From contig CAMWTI010000004.1 of the NCBI GenBank assembly GCA_947177135.1, positions 1 to 52,660 on the forward strand: 52,660 bases of DNA, read 5' to 3'. Positions 17,867 through 27,540 of this stretch are shown piece after piece; the first letter of the stretch is position 1, and each line of letters opens with the position of its first letter. The notes under the pieces were generated by a model. It made no database searches, was not told where the DNA came from, and was given only the letters and a program-made list of their open reading frames with translations. The position numbers and the translations under genes were made by a program. The stretch comes from an uncultured Porphyromonadaceae bacterium. GTDB taxonomy: Bacteria > Bacteroidota > Bacteroidia > Bacteroidales > Muribaculaceae.

Positions 17867-17874
17867 TACTTTTG
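17867..17874 (+). promoter_or_regulatory. Predicted -7 box of the peptidoglycan operon
   Basis: TACTTTTG matches TAnnTTTG exactly and ends 13 nt before the ATG at 17888. No good -33 box is seen at the expected spacing, so the promoter is only moderately supported. If used, the leader would be under 10 nt. Confidence 0.42.
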
Positions 17875-17887
17875 TAAAAAACTTGAC

Positions 17888-20419
17888 ATGAAAAGACTTT
17901 CAGTATATATGCTCTCCATGGCATTGGCGCTATCGGCCGCGGCCAAAGGAGCTTACGTGCAGCGGGCCGACGCGCCGGAGGGCGCCATGTCGGGACGCGT
18001 GATCGCTGTGGCACCGAGCCACGGACGTTATTATGAAGAAAAACTCGACCGGTGGGAATGGCAGCGGAGCAGGCTGCACACAACGGTCGAAGATCTGTTT
18101 TCAACATCATTCGTCCTGCCGTTTCTCACTCCGATGCTCGAAAACGCCGGAGCATACGTGGTGATGCCGCGCGAGCGCGACACTTCAACCAGCGAACTGA
18201 TCATCGATCCAGACGGAGAGTTCGCCATCCACGGTTATGACGAGGTCCATGCCCACAAACGCGACAAAAAACTGGCATGGACCGACGCGCCGGAGCCAGG
18301 GTTCGGACTGAGCGTGGCCGAGCTGACCGACGGACAGAATCCCTTTGCAATGGGCATGGCGCGCCAGGCCCAGGCTACCGCCGAACCCGATAAAGCGGTC
18401 ACGGCCCGGTGGAGCGCCGAAATACCGGCCACGGACGACTATGCCGTCTATGTCAGCTACCAGTCATCGCCACAAAGCTGCCCGGCTGTGACCTACACCG
18501 TCAATGCCGCGGCGGGGCCAGTGACAGTGACAGTCGACCAACGGCGCGGCGGAGGCACGTGGACCTACCTGGGAACATTCCGCTTCATGGCCACCGGGAC
18601 CGAAACTCCGCTGGTTGAGATCACGTCGCTGTCGGCCTCACCGGGCACAGTCAGCGCCGACGCTGTGAAGATCGGCGGCGGAATGGGCAACGTGGCGCGC
18701 GGAATAAAGCCACAGACCAGCGGGCTGCCGCGTTATGTCGAAGCGGCCCGCTATTGGCTGCAATGGGCCGGAATGCCAGATTCGATATATGCCGGAGCAG
18801 AGGGCGACAGAGGCGACTATCGCGACGATATGTTCGCCCGCCCGAAGTGGGTGAATTATCTGAAAAACGAACTTGACGTGCCTATTGACCTGTTTCTCAG
18901 CTTCCACACTGACGCCGGCGTGAAGGACTCACCCACAGAGACAGTGGGTACAATGGGGATTTTCTACACCGACCGTGGAAAATCATTTCCCGACGGACGA
19001 TCTCGCCGTCTCAACCGCGCGCTGGCCGACTCGGTTGTCAGCTCAGTGACGCGCGACGTCAGAGCGAAGTATGATCCGGAATGGACCCGGCGCAAGATGC
19101 GCGACAGGTCATACGTCGAAATCCGTATTCCCGAAGTTCCGTCCATGCTGCTCGAACTGCTGTCGCACCAGAATTATGCCGACATGACCTTTGGACTCGA
19201 CCCGCAGTTCCGCTTCGACGTGAGCCGCGCCGTCTACAAAGGAATTCTCCGCTATCTGTCGGCGCGCTGGCAGGCTCGCTACGTGGTGCAGCCGCTGCCT
19301 GTCACCGGCTTCGCCGTCAAGCGCCGCGAGCGGGCGTCTTCGCCGGCCGAACTGACGCTGTCGTGGCAGCCCGCCGCCGATCCGCTGGAACCGACGGCAC
19401 GCCCGACGCGCTATCGCGTCGAAGAGCGCACAGGCGACCCAGACAACCCGTTCCGCCATCTGGCCGAAACAGTTGTCCCGCATCTTGACGTGGAGATAGT
19501 TCCCGGACAGATACACTCATATCGCGTCATCGCCATCAACGACGGCGGAGAGTCATTCCCGTCGGAAGTGCTGTCGGCCGGCTACTCAGTGCGCAGCGCC
19601 ACACAATGGATCACAATTGTCAACGCCTTCACCCGAGTGTCGGCACCCGACGGATTCTGGGCCGGAGACTATGCCGGCTTCGGACTGTGCGACGCCGGAG
19701 TGCCGTGGGGCACCGACGTTTTCCGCACCGGAAAAGTCCATGAGTTCAGAAGAAGCGCCGCATGGGCCGACGACGACGATCCGGGATTCGGAGCGTCGGG
19801 CTGGGAGCTTGAAGGACGCACCATCGCCGGCAATTCGTTTGATTTCACCACCATACACGGCGAGGCCATTCTCGGATGCGGACGCTCGTTTGTCAGCACT
19901 TCGGCGACGGCCTTCTGCGCAGACTCTCTTGACACTCCGCCGGTGGTCGACCTCATGCTTGGCCTGCAAGACGAGATCAGCCCCGACCTGCAGCAACGTC
20001 TGCACTCGGCCGCACAACGCGGCTCAGACCTGATCGTGAGCGGCGCATTTGTCGGCGCGGCAGTTCCAACGGTCACAGCCGCCGATCTCGGCATCATCGG
20101 CCGCGGCGCCATCGGATCGGCGCCGGCAGGTGTCCATGAGGTCACGTCGGCATTCTTCTCCACATTCCCCGGAAGTCACTATTTGATTGACGCCGACCTG
20201 CCTTATCGTATCAGCAGCTGCTCGGGACTCGACGCAGCAGGCGCCGGACAGGCGGCTGTGGTAATGCGCTACGACGGTTCTCTCATGCCGGCCGCAGTGG
20301 CCTTCAGAACCGGCGGATACAGCTCGCTGACTCTCGGATTCCCTTTTGAGTCAGTCACCCGCGCCGACGCACGCAGAAAGTTAATGAACCAGGCTCTTAA
20401 ATTCTTTCAGGAAAAATGA
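17888..20419 (+). CDS. Secreted amidase-fold protein with golvesin-like and FN3 domains ('xanthan lyase' type)
   Basis: The 843 residues start with a signal peptide (about 1-20). The protein keeps the landmarks of the zinc N-acetylmuramoyl-L-alanine amidase fold (Amidase_3): PSHGRYYE (H45), E68 in [13 protein letters not shown] (H340) and LLELLSHQN (E423). These should bind zinc and supply the catalytic glutamate. The fold is split by an insertion (about 140-235) resembling the golvesin C-terminal-like domain that databases often label 'xanthan lyase'. An FN3 domain (about 455-560) and a C-terminal domain (about 565-843) follow. The likely role is to strip peptides from peptidoglycan or a similar polymer outside the cytoplasm. 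It is the first of four coupled genes, and its stop overlaps the next start (ATGA). Confidence 0.82.
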   Translation: MKRLSVYMLSMALALSAAAKGAYVQRADAPEGAMSGRVIAVAPSHGRYYEEKLDRWEWQRSRLHTTVEDLFSTSFVLPFLTPMLENAGAYVVMPRERDTSTSELIIDPDGEFAIHGYDEVHAHKRDKKLAWTDAPEPGFGLSVAELTDGQNPFAMGMARQAQATAEPDKAVTARWSAEIPATDDYAVYVSYQSSPQSCPAVTYTVNAAAGPVTVTVDQRRGGGTWTYLGTFRFMATGTETPLVEITSLSASPGTVSADAVKIGGGMGNVARGIKPQTSGLPRYVEAARYWLQWAGMPDSIYAGAEGDRGDYRDDMFARPKWVNYLKNELDVPIDLFLSFHTDAGVKDSPTETVGTMGIFYTDRGKSFPDGRSRRLNRALADSVVSSVTRDVRAKYDPEWTRRKMRDRSYVEIRIPEVPSMLLELLSHQNYADMTFGLDPQFRFDVSRAVYKGILRYLSARWQARYVVQPLPVTGFAVKRRERASSPAELTLSWQPAADPLEPTARPTRYRVEERTGDPDNPFRHLAETVVPHLDVEIVPGQIHSYRVIAINDGGESFPSEVLSAGYSVRSATQWITIVNAFTRVSAPDGFWAGDYAGFGLCDAGVPWGTDVFRTGKVHEFRRSAAWADDDDPGFGASGWELEGRTIAGNSFDFTTIHGEAILGCGRSFVSTSATAFCADSLDTPPVVDLMLGLQDEISPDLQQRLHSAAQRGSDLIVSGAFVGAAVPTVTAADLGIIGRGAIGSAPAGVHEVTSAFFSTFPGSHYLIDADLPYRISSCSGLDAAGAGQAAVVMRYDGSLMPAAVAFRTGGYSSLTLGFPFESVTRADARRKLMNQALKFFQEK

Positions 20420-21753
20420 TTGACATAATACGTCTAAAAAACAACTCTGCGGCCGAAGTGAAACGCGCCGCAAGGGAGACCGCCACCGACTACACCCTGC
20501 TGTGGACCGGACGTGCGCCGGCCGCCATGATAGATATCAGACGCTTCGGCCAGGTAGCGGCAGACACTGCTCCGGCAATGGCATATGCCGACTACGCGCT
20601 GACCGATGCCGACGGCGTGCGCCGCACGGTTCAGGTCATAGACCGCCAGGAAGGCGCCCTGCGCGATGACTTCGACTATGGTCCCGCACTGCTTGTCGAC
20701 TCACGGTTTCTGCGCCAGGCGGCAGACGAGATCCCTGACCACTACCGCGCCGCCGGAGTCTACGACATGATTCTGCGTCTAAGCAGGCTCGGCGACATCG
20801 TGTGCATCCCTGAGACACTGTCGGTCGCAGCATATCCTGAGACTGACACGGCCTCAACGGCGGCATCCGAAGCCCAGTTCGACTATGTGGATCCGCGCAA
20901 CCGCCAGGCTCAGATCGAAATGGAACAGGCCTGCACTGCCCATCTGCGCGAAATCGGAGCCTTCATCGGGCCAGACGAAATAGCCGACGTGGACTTCAGC
21001 GGCGATTTTCCTGTAGAAGTGTCGGTGGTGATTCCGGTGCGCAACCGCGTGGCCACTATCGTGGACGCGATGATCAGCGCTCTGGAGCAAGAAACTGATT
21101 TTGAATTCAACGTGCTGGTGGTCGACAACCACAGCACCGACGGCACGGCCGAGGCGGTCGAGCACTTTGCCGCAGCCGACAGCCGCGTCATAAAAGTAGA
21201 TCCGGGCGAGGGACACGGCATCGGCGGCTGCTGGAACGCGGCACTGGCCCACCCGCTCTGCGGACGGTTTGCCGTGCAGCTCGACAGCGACGACATATAT
21301 TCGGCGCCCGACGTCCTGCAGCGCATTGCCGAAGAGTTCCGCCGCACGAAAGCCGCCATGGTCATCGGATCATACACCCTGACCGATTTCCGCCTGAACG
21401 TGATTCCGCCGGGACTCATAGACCATGCCGAATGGACCGACGACAACGGACGCAACAATGCGCTGCGCATCAACGGACTCGGGGCGCCAAGGGCATTTTT
21501 CACCCCGATAGCGCGCGAAATCGGATTTCCCGACACCTGCTATGGCGAGGACTATGCCATGGGATTGCGCCTGAGCAGAAACTACCGCATCGCGCGCATA
21601 TACTCCAACCTCTACTTCTGCCGCAGGTGGGAGGGCAACTCCGACAACGCCCTGCCGCAGTCTCGGATCAATGCCAACAATCGCTATAAAGACCGCCTGC
21701 GCACCATCGAACTTGCCGCGCGCCGACTCTGCTATGGAAAAGATCGAGATTGA
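20416..21753 (+). CDS. Family 2 glycosyltransferase with an N-terminal degenerate GT2-like half
   Basis: GT2 enzymes transfer a sugar from a nucleotide donor. In this 445-residue protein the canonical GT-A fold starts near 201 ([18 protein letters not shown]), has [14 protein letters not shown] and the metal/donor DxD as DSDD (near 289), and ends with [19 protein letters not shown]. The first ~190 residues look like a second GT2-type half: [18 protein letters not shown] and [21 protein letters not shown] resemble the late part of a GT2 domain, but no DxD is seen, so it is probably non-catalytic. No signal peptide or membrane helix is visible, so it should be cytoplasmic. It is coupled to both neighbours (4-nt and 20-nt overlaps). 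Acceptor unknown. Confidence 0.85.
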   Translation: MIDIIRLKNNSAAEVKRAARETATDYTLLWTGRAPAAMIDIRRFGQVAADTAPAMAYADYALTDADGVRRTVQVIDRQEGALRDDFDYGPALLVDSRFLRQAADEIPDHYRAAGVYDMILRLSRLGDIVCIPETLSVAAYPETDTASTAASEAQFDYVDPRNRQAQIEMEQACTAHLREIGAFIGPDEIADVDFSGDFPVEVSVVIPVRNRVATIVDAMISALEQETDFEFNVLVVDNHSTDGTAEAVEHFAAADSRVIKVDPGEGHGIGGCWNAALAHPLCGRFAVQLDSDDIYSAPDVLQRIAEEFRRTKAAMVIGSYTLTDFRLNVIPPGLIDHAEWTDDNGRNNALRINGLGAPRAFFTPIAREIGFPDTCYGEDYAMGLRLSRNYRIARIYSNLYFCRRWEGNSDNALPQSRINANNRYKDRLRTIELAARRLCYGKDRD

Positions 21754-23653
21754 ACGCTTCATCAGCCATCAGCTTGAAATATGGCCCGAAGCTGCCGGAC
21801 GCCATGCCGCACTGCGTGACGTCGCTGTCAAGGAGGTGACCGCATTCGGCACAACGATGCGCGTGCAGTTCAACCCGGCACGTGCCGTGAGCACCACGGC
21901 ACGTGTCGACCCCGCCGCCATAGCCGCTCGTCCGTGCTTTCTGTGCGAATCCAACCGACCGGCCTGCCAGTGCGGCATAGACATTGACGGATTCACCATT
22001 CTGCTCAACCCGTTTCCCATCTTTCCCGGCCATCTTGTCATAGCCTCCAGAATCCATGAGCCTCAGACGCTCAGGGGCAAGACACGGCAGATGCGCGAAA
22101 TCTCGCGCCGGCTTCCCGGCTATGCGCTGGTGTTCAACGGCGCGCGCGCCGGAGCATCGGCTCCTGACCATATGCACTTCCAGGCCGTGCCTGCCAACCA
22201 TGTCGCATTGCCTGACTGGTGCTTCACCTATGAGCTGCCCGAAGGAGTGGAACCGGAGGACGACGGTATGATCAACGCATACTGCATTGACGGACGCATA
22301 CGCATTCTCCCGCGCCGCGCCCACCGCCCGCAGTGTTACGGACAGATGCTTGTCAGCCCGGCTTCACTCGATCTGGGAGGCACGCTGATCACGGTGCGCC
22401 GCGAAGACTTCGACCGGACAGACACTCTGACACTTGAGCGCATACTCGCTGATGTGACATTTCTCCAGCCTGAAGTGCAAGTGGGCATAACCGAGTGTGC
22501 CGACCCGCAGGTGAAACGCCGGCCCGACGGTCTGACCGAGGTCGGTGGAGTGACGATCGGGGCCGGATTCCATTGGCAGCGGCGTATGACCCAACTGTTT
22601 GCCGGATCGATAGAATTGCACCCGCTGCCAGGCGGAATGACCAGGGTGGTCAACCGCGTCAGCGTCGAGGAATATCTGCGCTCGGTGATCGCATCGGAGA
22701 TGAACGCCACTTCATCGGTGGAGCTGCTCAAGGCCCATGCTGTCATATCACGCAGCTGGCTCATGGCCCAGCTCAGGATGACACGTGCGCTGGCATGCAA
22801 GGGCGTTCCTGTGCCAGAGCCGGCCGACGACAATACCGACAGCATTGTGCGGTGGTATGACCGCGACGATCACCGCGACTTCGACGTCTGTGCCGACGAC
22901 CACTGCCAGCGCTATCAGGGCGCCGGACGCGCATCGACACCGCAGGTCGACGAAGCCATCGATGCCACTCGCGGACTGGTGCTCACCGATGCCGACGGAC
23001 GCATTGCCGACACCCGCTTCTCGAAGTGTTGCGGCGGAGTGACCGAACTGTTTCAGAACTGCTGGCAACCCAATGCCCACAGCTATCTCCGGGCGATAGT
23101 CGACGCTCCCGATTTCCAGGCTCTCCCCGACCTGACCGGCGAGGAAGGTGCCGCCATGTGGATCGCCGCGACACCGCAATGCAACTGCAACACATCCGAT
23201 CCTGACGTGCTCTGCCAGGTGCTCAACGACTTCGACGTGGAAACCACGCCCGACTTTTTCCGGTGGGAACAGACCTATGGCCAGGAAGAACTGTCGGAAC
23301 TGGTGCGCCGGCGCTCAGGCATAGACTTCGGCACCATCACCGAGCTGCGCCCACTCCATCGCGGACCGTCGGGGCGCATCACCCGGCTGCTGATCGCCGG
23401 CACTCTCCGGCAGATGACCGTCGGCAAGGAACTCGAAATACGACGCTGGCTTTCAGAGAGCCACCTGCGCAGCTCGGCATTTACCGTGAGCCGCGGTGAC
23501 GACGGCTCATTCATTCTCCGCGGAGCCGGATGGGGCCACGGAGTCGGACTGTGTCAGATCGGAGCGGCCATGATGGCATGCCGCGGCGATGGATTCCGCG
23601 CTATTCTCTCTCACTATTTTCCCCAAACACAACTCACAAGACTATACCGATGA
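21734..23653 (+). CDS. DUF4922-SpoIID fusion protein
   Basis: The start at 21734 (MEKIEIERF) gives 639 residues. The N-terminal ~290 residues are DUF4922, with cysteine pair [10 protein letters not shown] (near 75), [12 protein letters not shown] and DHMHFQAVP. This is a HIT-like nucleotide-hydrolase/phosphorylase pattern. The C-terminal part (about 295-639) is a SpoIID/LytB domain: [15 protein letters not shown] (near 310), [24 protein letters not shown] and the closing [16 protein letters not shown] (near 596). SpoIID is a lytic transglycosylase that cuts glycan stripped of peptides, outside the cytoplasm. Yet no signal peptide or membrane helix is visible here, which conflicts with that role and is unexplained. 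The gene overlaps the GT2 gene by 20 nt and the DUF1343 gene by 4 nt. Confidence 0.9.
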   Translation: MEKIEIERFISHQLEIWPEAAGRHAALRDVAVKEVTAFGTTMRVQFNPARAVSTTARVDPAAIAARPCFLCESNRPACQCGIDIDGFTILLNPFPIFPGHLVIASRIHEPQTLRGKTRQMREISRRLPGYALVFNGARAGASAPDHMHFQAVPANHVALPDWCFTYELPEGVEPEDDGMINAYCIDGRIRILPRRAHRPQCYGQMLVSPASLDLGGTLITVRREDFDRTDTLTLERILADVTFLQPEVQVGITECADPQVKRRPDGLTEVGGVTIGAGFHWQRRMTQLFAGSIELHPLPGGMTRVVNRVSVEEYLRSVIASEMNATSSVELLKAHAVISRSWLMAQLRMTRALACKGVPVPEPADDNTDSIVRWYDRDDHRDFDVCADDHCQRYQGAGRASTPQVDEAIDATRGLVLTDADGRIADTRFSKCCGGVTELFQNCWQPNAHSYLRAIVDAPDFQALPDLTGEEGAAMWIAATPQCNCNTSDPDVLCQVLNDFDVETTPDFFRWEQTYGQEELSELVRRRSGIDFGTITELRPLHRGPSGRITRLLIAGTLRQMTVGKELEIRRWLSESHLRSSAFTVSRGDDGSFILRGAGWGHGVGLCQIGAAMMACRGDGFRAILSHYFPQTQLTRLYR

Positions 23654-24867
23654 ACAACAGACTGACTATGGCATTGGCGGCGATGATCTCGGTCATTGCT
23701 TCGGCCGCACAGGTGCTTCCAGGAGTGGAAGTGCTGGCCGCACGCGGTTTCGCCCCCATAAAAGGCAAGCGGGTGGCACTGGTCACCAACCCGACTGGCG
23801 TTGACCGGCGTCTGCGCTCCACGGTCGATATTCTCCACTCGGCGCCCGACGTAAGCCTTGTGGCGCTGCTTGCTCCGGAACATGGGGTGCGCGGCAATAT
23901 CACCGCTGGCGCCAGGGTGGCAATCGAGACCGATGCAGCAACCGGAGTGAAGGTGCACTCCCTCTATGGCCGTACCCGCAAACCGACCGCCGAGATGCTT
24001 CGCGAGGCCGATGTGCTGGTCTATGACATTCAGGACCTGGGCTGCCGCTCCTATACGTTCGTCTCCACTCTCGGACTCTGCATGGAGGCGTGTGCCGAAC
24101 AGGGCAAAGAGATGGTGGTGCTCGACAGGCCCAATCCGCTGGGCGGCGAACGGGTGGAGGGCGCGATGCTCGACAGCGACTGCCGCTCGTTTGTCAGCCA
24201 GTACAACATACCTTACATCTACGGACTCACTCCGGGCGAGCTGGCCCTCTATCTCAACGCTTCGGAATTCGGCGGCCGCGTCAGGCTGACCGTGGTGCCG
24301 ATGGAAGGCTGGAAACGCCGCATGACCTATGCCGACACAGGACTGCCGTGGGTGCTGCCGTCGCCCCATGTCCCGACTCCGCAAACCGCCATGTTCTATC
24401 CGGCCACCGGCATTCTGGGCGAACTGGACTATGCATCGGTCGGAGTCGGATACACCATGCCATTCCGGCTGATATGCACGGACTGGGCCGATGCCGACGA
24501 ACTGGCGCGACGACTCAATGCTCTTAAACTTGTATCGATAAACTTCAGACCGGTGCATATCAAGCCATATTATGGCTTCGGAAACGGCCGAGACCTCCAT
24601 GGCGTGGAAATCTACATCAATGATCCCCACACTCCCGCAGATCTGACCCTGCTGCAGTTCTATGCCATGCAGGAACTGGCAGCCATGCATCCTGCGAAAG
24701 CGGCGTTTGGCCAGCAATTGTCCAGTTCGCGATTGCAGATGTTTGATCGCGTATGCGGCAGCAAAAAGATCCGTCAGGAATTTTCTCGGCGCCATATGGT
24801 GGCCGACATACTGCCGCTGTGGAAAAACGACTTCCGCGAACAGTCTCGTCAATACCGCCTATATTGA
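23650..24867 (+). CDS. namZ: DUF1343 exo-beta-N-acetylmuramidase (NamZ type)
   Basis: DUF1343 proteins (glycoside hydrolase family GH171) include NamZ, which releases N-acetylmuramic acid from the non-reducing end of peptide-free peptidoglycan strands. The start overlaps the preceding stop (ATGA) and opens a signal peptide (about 1-20, cleavage near SAAQ), giving 405 residues. Family motifs are VALVTNPTGVD (42-52), LLAPEHGVRG (73-82, with E77/H78), VYDIQDLGCRSYTF, RPNPLGG and LPSPHVPTPQTA. As the last gene of the amidase-GT2-SpoIID operon it would take the final step, freeing MurNAc. The MurNAc transporter, kinase and etherase are not in this window. A 19-bp hairpin follows the stop. Confidence 0.9.
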   Translation: MNNRLTMALAAMISVIASAAQVLPGVEVLAARGFAPIKGKRVALVTNPTGVDRRLRSTVDILHSAPDVSLVALLAPEHGVRGNITAGARVAIETDAATGVKVHSLYGRTRKPTAEMLREADVLVYDIQDLGCRSYTFVSTLGLCMEACAEQGKEMVVLDRPNPLGGERVEGAMLDSDCRSFVSQYNIPYIYGLTPGELALYLNASEFGGRVRLTVVPMEGWKRRMTYADTGLPWVLPSPHVPTPQTAMFYPATGILGELDYASVGVGYTMPFRLICTDWADADELARRLNALKLVSINFRPVHIKPYYGFGNGRDLHGVEIYINDPHTPADLTLLQFYAMQELAAMHPAKAAFGQQLSSSRLQMFDRVCGSKKIRQEFSRRHMVADILPLWKNDFREQSRQYRLY

Positions 24868-24874
24868 CCGATTA

Positions 24875-24923
24875 CACGAAACAACAGCGGAGCGCCATAT
24901 AAGTGCTCCGCTGTTGTTTCGTG
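24875..24923. terminator. Long hairpin between convergent namZ and fabF
   Basis: A perfect 19-bp stem pairs 24875-24893 with 24905-24923 around an 11-nt loop. It lies between two converging genes (stops at 24867 and 24949). It lacks a strong T-run on either side, but its position and stability suggest it ends both transcripts. Confidence 0.75.
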
Positions 24924-24948
24924 ATGACCTTTATGTGGAGAGGTAAGA

Positions 24949-26214
24949 TCAGGCCTCCTCGTATTTCTTGAAGATTACGGTGGCGTTATGACCGCCAAAA
25001 CCGAATACGTTGCTGAGCGCGGTATTCACCGTCCGCTTCTGGGCTTCATTGAATGTGAGATTGAGTTCCGGATCGATGTTAGGTTCAACATCATCGGCAT
25101 CGTGATTGATGGTCGGGGGCACGATGTCTTCGCCAACGGCCTTGATGCAGAATATCGCTTCAAGAGCGCCGGTGGCACCGAGCAGGTGGCCGGTCATCGA
25201 CTTTGTCGAGCTGATGTTGAGTTTCTTGGCATGATCGCCGAACACACCAACAATTGCCTTTATTTCACTTACATCACCGACCGGAGTGGAGGTTCCGTGT
25301 GCGTTGATATAGTCGATGTCTTCCGGCTTCAAGCCTGCGTCTTCGAGAGCGTTTGTCATCGAGAGCATCGCTCCGAGGCCTTCAGGATGAGTGGCGGTAA
25401 GATGGTAAGCGTCAGCACTCATGCCTCCGCCGACCAGTTCGGCATAAATTTTGGCTCCACGGGCTTTGGCGTGCTCATATTCCTCAAGAACGATCACAGC
25501 GGCACCTTCTCCCATCACAAAACCGTCGCGCGAGGCGCTGAACGGACGTGAGGCACGGGTGGGATCGTCATTGCGGGTCGACAGGGCGTGCATGGAATTG
25601 AAGCCGCCTACTCCAGCAGGGAATATGGCCGCTTCCGCGCCACCGGTCACGATCGCATCGGCCTTGCCGAGACGAATCAGGTTGAAGGCGTCGATCAGCG
25701 CGTTGTTTGACGAAGCACAGGCCGAAACAGTGCCATAGTTAGGGCCATGGAAGCCATAATCCATGGAAATGTGTCCTGACGCAATGTCAGCGATCATCTT
25801 GGGGATGAAGAACGGGTTATATTTCGGACCTTGTTCCTGATGAAGGGCGTAGTAGCCGGCTTCTTCCTCAAAGGTGTGAAGGCCGCCTATACCGGCAGCC
25901 ACGATAACTCCGACACGGTTCTTGTCGACACCTTCGCCAAGAAGCGCAGAATCTTCGACAGCCTGCTTGGCAGCCACAAGGGCATACTGGGCATAGAGAT
26001 CGAGCTGACGGATGCGCTTGCGGTCGAAGTGATCGGCTCCATTGAAGTCCTTGACTTCGCAGGCAAACTGAGTCTTGAATTTTGAGGCGTCGAAGTGGGT
26101 GATGGGAGCCGCTCCGCTTTTGCCGGCGACAGCAGCTTGCCAAGTTGTTTCCACGTCATTGCCGAGCGGGGTGATTGCACCCAAGCCGGTGACTACAACT
26201 CTCTTTAATTCCAT
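24949..26214 (-). CDS. fabF: 3-oxoacyl-[acyl-carrier-protein] synthase II
   Basis: FabF condenses malonyl-ACP with acyl-ACP in each elongation round of fatty-acid synthesis. The start chosen is 26214 (MELKRVVVTGLGAITPLG), the canonical N-terminus; an in-frame upstream extension of 28 codons fits nothing in the family. The result is 421 residues with the Cys-His-His triad: C166 in VSACASSN, H306 in NAHGTSTPVGD and H343 in SMTGHLLGATGA. GFGGHNAT appears near the end. It is 84 nt after acpP, the usual pairing. Confidence 0.98.
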   Translation of the reverse strand: MELKRVVVTGLGAITPLGNDVETTWQAAVAGKSGAAPITHFDASKFKTQFACEVKDFNGADHFDRKRIRQLDLYAQYALVAAKQAVEDSALLGEGVDKNRVGVIVAAGIGGLHTFEEEAGYYALHQEQGPKYNPFFIPKMIADIASGHISMDYGFHGPNYGTVSACASSNNALIDAFNLIRLGKADAIVTGGAEAAIFPAGVGGFNSMHALSTRNDDPTRASRPFSASRDGFVMGEGAAVIVLEEYEHAKARGAKIYAELVGGGMSADAYHLTATHPEGLGAMLSMTNALEDAGLKPEDIDYINAHGTSTPVGDVSEIKAIVGVFGDHAKKLNISSTKSMTGHLLGATGALEAIFCIKAVGEDIVPPTINHDADDVEPNIDPELNLTFNEAQKRTVNTALSNVFGFGGHNATVIFKKYEEA

Positions 26215-26298
26215 TTTCAGATGTAAGCGGGATTGTTGAGTGAAAAGGGGCGAGGAGGGAGTGAAGGTTTTGATTGTTGCTTCGTGCGGAAGAGGCAA

Positions 26299-26535
26299 TT
26301 ACTTGCCGGCTTTCTCGATGTAGGCAACAGCGTCACCTACAGTGGTGATCTTCTCTGCGTCTTCGTCGGGGATGGTGATTTCAAAAGCCTTCTCGAACTC
26401 CATGATGAGTTCTACGGTGTCAAGGCTGTCAGCACCGAGGTCTGTGGTGAATGCTGCGGTTTCGGTAACTTCGTTTTCATCAACGCCGAGCTTCTCGACG
26501 ATAATCTCTTTCACACGATTTGCGATTTCTGACAT
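26299..26535 (-). CDS. acpP: Acyl carrier protein
   Basis: AcpP carries growing acyl chains on a 4'-phosphopantetheine arm. The 78-residue, acidic protein has the attachment motif [10 protein letters not shown], with the modified serine at S37. It is the normal size for the family and is followed by fabF, as in most bacteria. The next gene upstream, dnaX, ends 162 nt away, and a promoter-like pair of boxes lies between. Confidence 0.98.
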   Translation of the reverse strand: MSEIANRVKEIIVEKLGVDENEVTETAAFTTDLGADSLDTVELIMEFEKAFEITIPDEDAEKITTVGDAVAYIEKAGK

Positions 26536-26580
26536 AGTGATGTGAATTATTAATTGGGGTTATTATTTCAAAATTCGGTG

Positions 26581-26611
26581 CAAAGTAACGAATTTTTCCT
26601 GACATTTGAAA
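26581..26611 (-). promoter_or_regulatory. Possible acpP-fabF promoter
   Basis: On the minus strand TTTC (26611-26608), a 19-nt spacer and TTACTTTG (26588-26581). The -7 box differs from TAnnTTTG at one position. It lies 46 nt upstream of the acpP ATG. Confidence 0.45.
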
Positions 26612-26697
26612 ACATTTTGCATTTCAAATTGCCAAATAGCCATGTTTTGGCATGAATCCAAGGGAAACCGACGTTACAATACAGTGACTTTATTGTG

Positions 26698-27540
26698 TCA
26701 TTCCATTGTCAATCTCAGTTCCTCGGCCAGAACCTTAAGAGCAGGATGATCTGCCAGCATCTTTTCATAGACCTGGCGGGCCGTCCACGTGCGCGGGGAG
26801 CCTTCGCCTTCCACCACCTCGATAGTGAAATCCACCAGATCGTTGGCAAGTTTGTCACGCATATATCGGCGAATGTTTCCGATATTGGATTCAAGGGTCT
26901 GCTGCTGGGCCGGACTCTCCACCGCAACTATAAACATATGGTCCTGCATATGCTTCGGACGACAGGAACGCATGGTGGCGATAAGGCTCTGGGCCGACGG
27001 ATTGCTCTGGATATAGTTTTCCCATGCCACATCGACGGCATTGCCGGCATATGACGCGGTGCGCACCTGTGCATGAGGTCGCCGGGAGGCCGACTCCGAG
27101 ACAGAAGACGTTGAGTCGGGACGGTTTCTGAGAGGCGCTTTGATCGAAACTCCGGGTCCAAGACCTGACAGATTGGCGATCTGAGGCGCAACGCGGCGCG
27201 GAGTCGGAGGCGGCACTGCGGGAGACGGACGCGTGCGGGAATTGAGGTCAGGTTGCTGCGCCACTGAAGAGTGACGGACGGCAGATACCGGGGGCAGCGG
27301 AGCGGCTTTCATCTCCACCGTCGGTTCCATTGCCACTATCGGCTGAAGTTCCTGCCCCTCTCCGTAGCCGACTTCATCGTTGTTGGGAGAGGGGCCGTCC
27401 GCTTGGCATAGTTTTATCAGCGTCAGCTCGACCAGAAATTGTTTATTGGCGGCCTCGCGATAGTTCAGGTCTGCCGTGTTGCACAGGTCCATGGCCCGAT
27501 ACAGGAATTGCGGCGCGCAGCGTGCGGCCAGGGTTGCCAT
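26698..27540 (-). CDS. dnaX: DnaX (DNA polymerase III tau/gamma), C-terminal part after a frame break
   Basis: This is the downstream part of dnaX in the -1 frame relative to the start of the gene. The shown Met at 27540 is internal. The frame continues upstream as EADADHRAR before it, which joins naturally to LELL of the N-terminal part. It encodes the end of clamp-loader domain III (CAPQFLYRAMDLCNTADLNYR, ELTLIKLCQ), a Pro/Ser-rich linker, and a C-terminal tau-like domain (AWENYIQSNPSAQSLIATM, then the ending LAEELRLTME). Joined, the two parts give about 596 residues, the size expected for a Bacteroidales DnaX. As the sequence stands, this part has no plausible start of its own. Confidence 0.88.
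   Translation of the reverse strand: MATLAARCAPQFLYRAMDLCNTADLNYREAANKQFLVELTLIKLCQADGPSPNNDEVGYGEGQELQPIVAMEPTVEMKAAPLPPVSAVRHSSVAQQPDLNSRTRPSPAVPPPTPRRVAPQIANLSGLGPGVSIKAPLRNRPDSTSSVSESASRRPHAQVRTASYAGNAVDVAWENYIQSNPSAQSLIATMRSCRPKHMQDHMFIVAVESPAQQQTLESNIGNIRRYMRDKLANDLVDFTIEVVEGEGSPRTWTARQVYEKMLADHPALKVLAEELRLTME

Noticed and set aside
23614-24852. 412-codon minus-strand open frame opposite the DUF1343 gene
   Set aside because: The sense strand encodes a full GH171 protein with motifs; the antisense product shows none.
26660-26697. Terminator after dnaX
   Set aside because: Only a 6-bp imperfect inverted repeat around ACAATA/TATTGT is visible, too weak to call.
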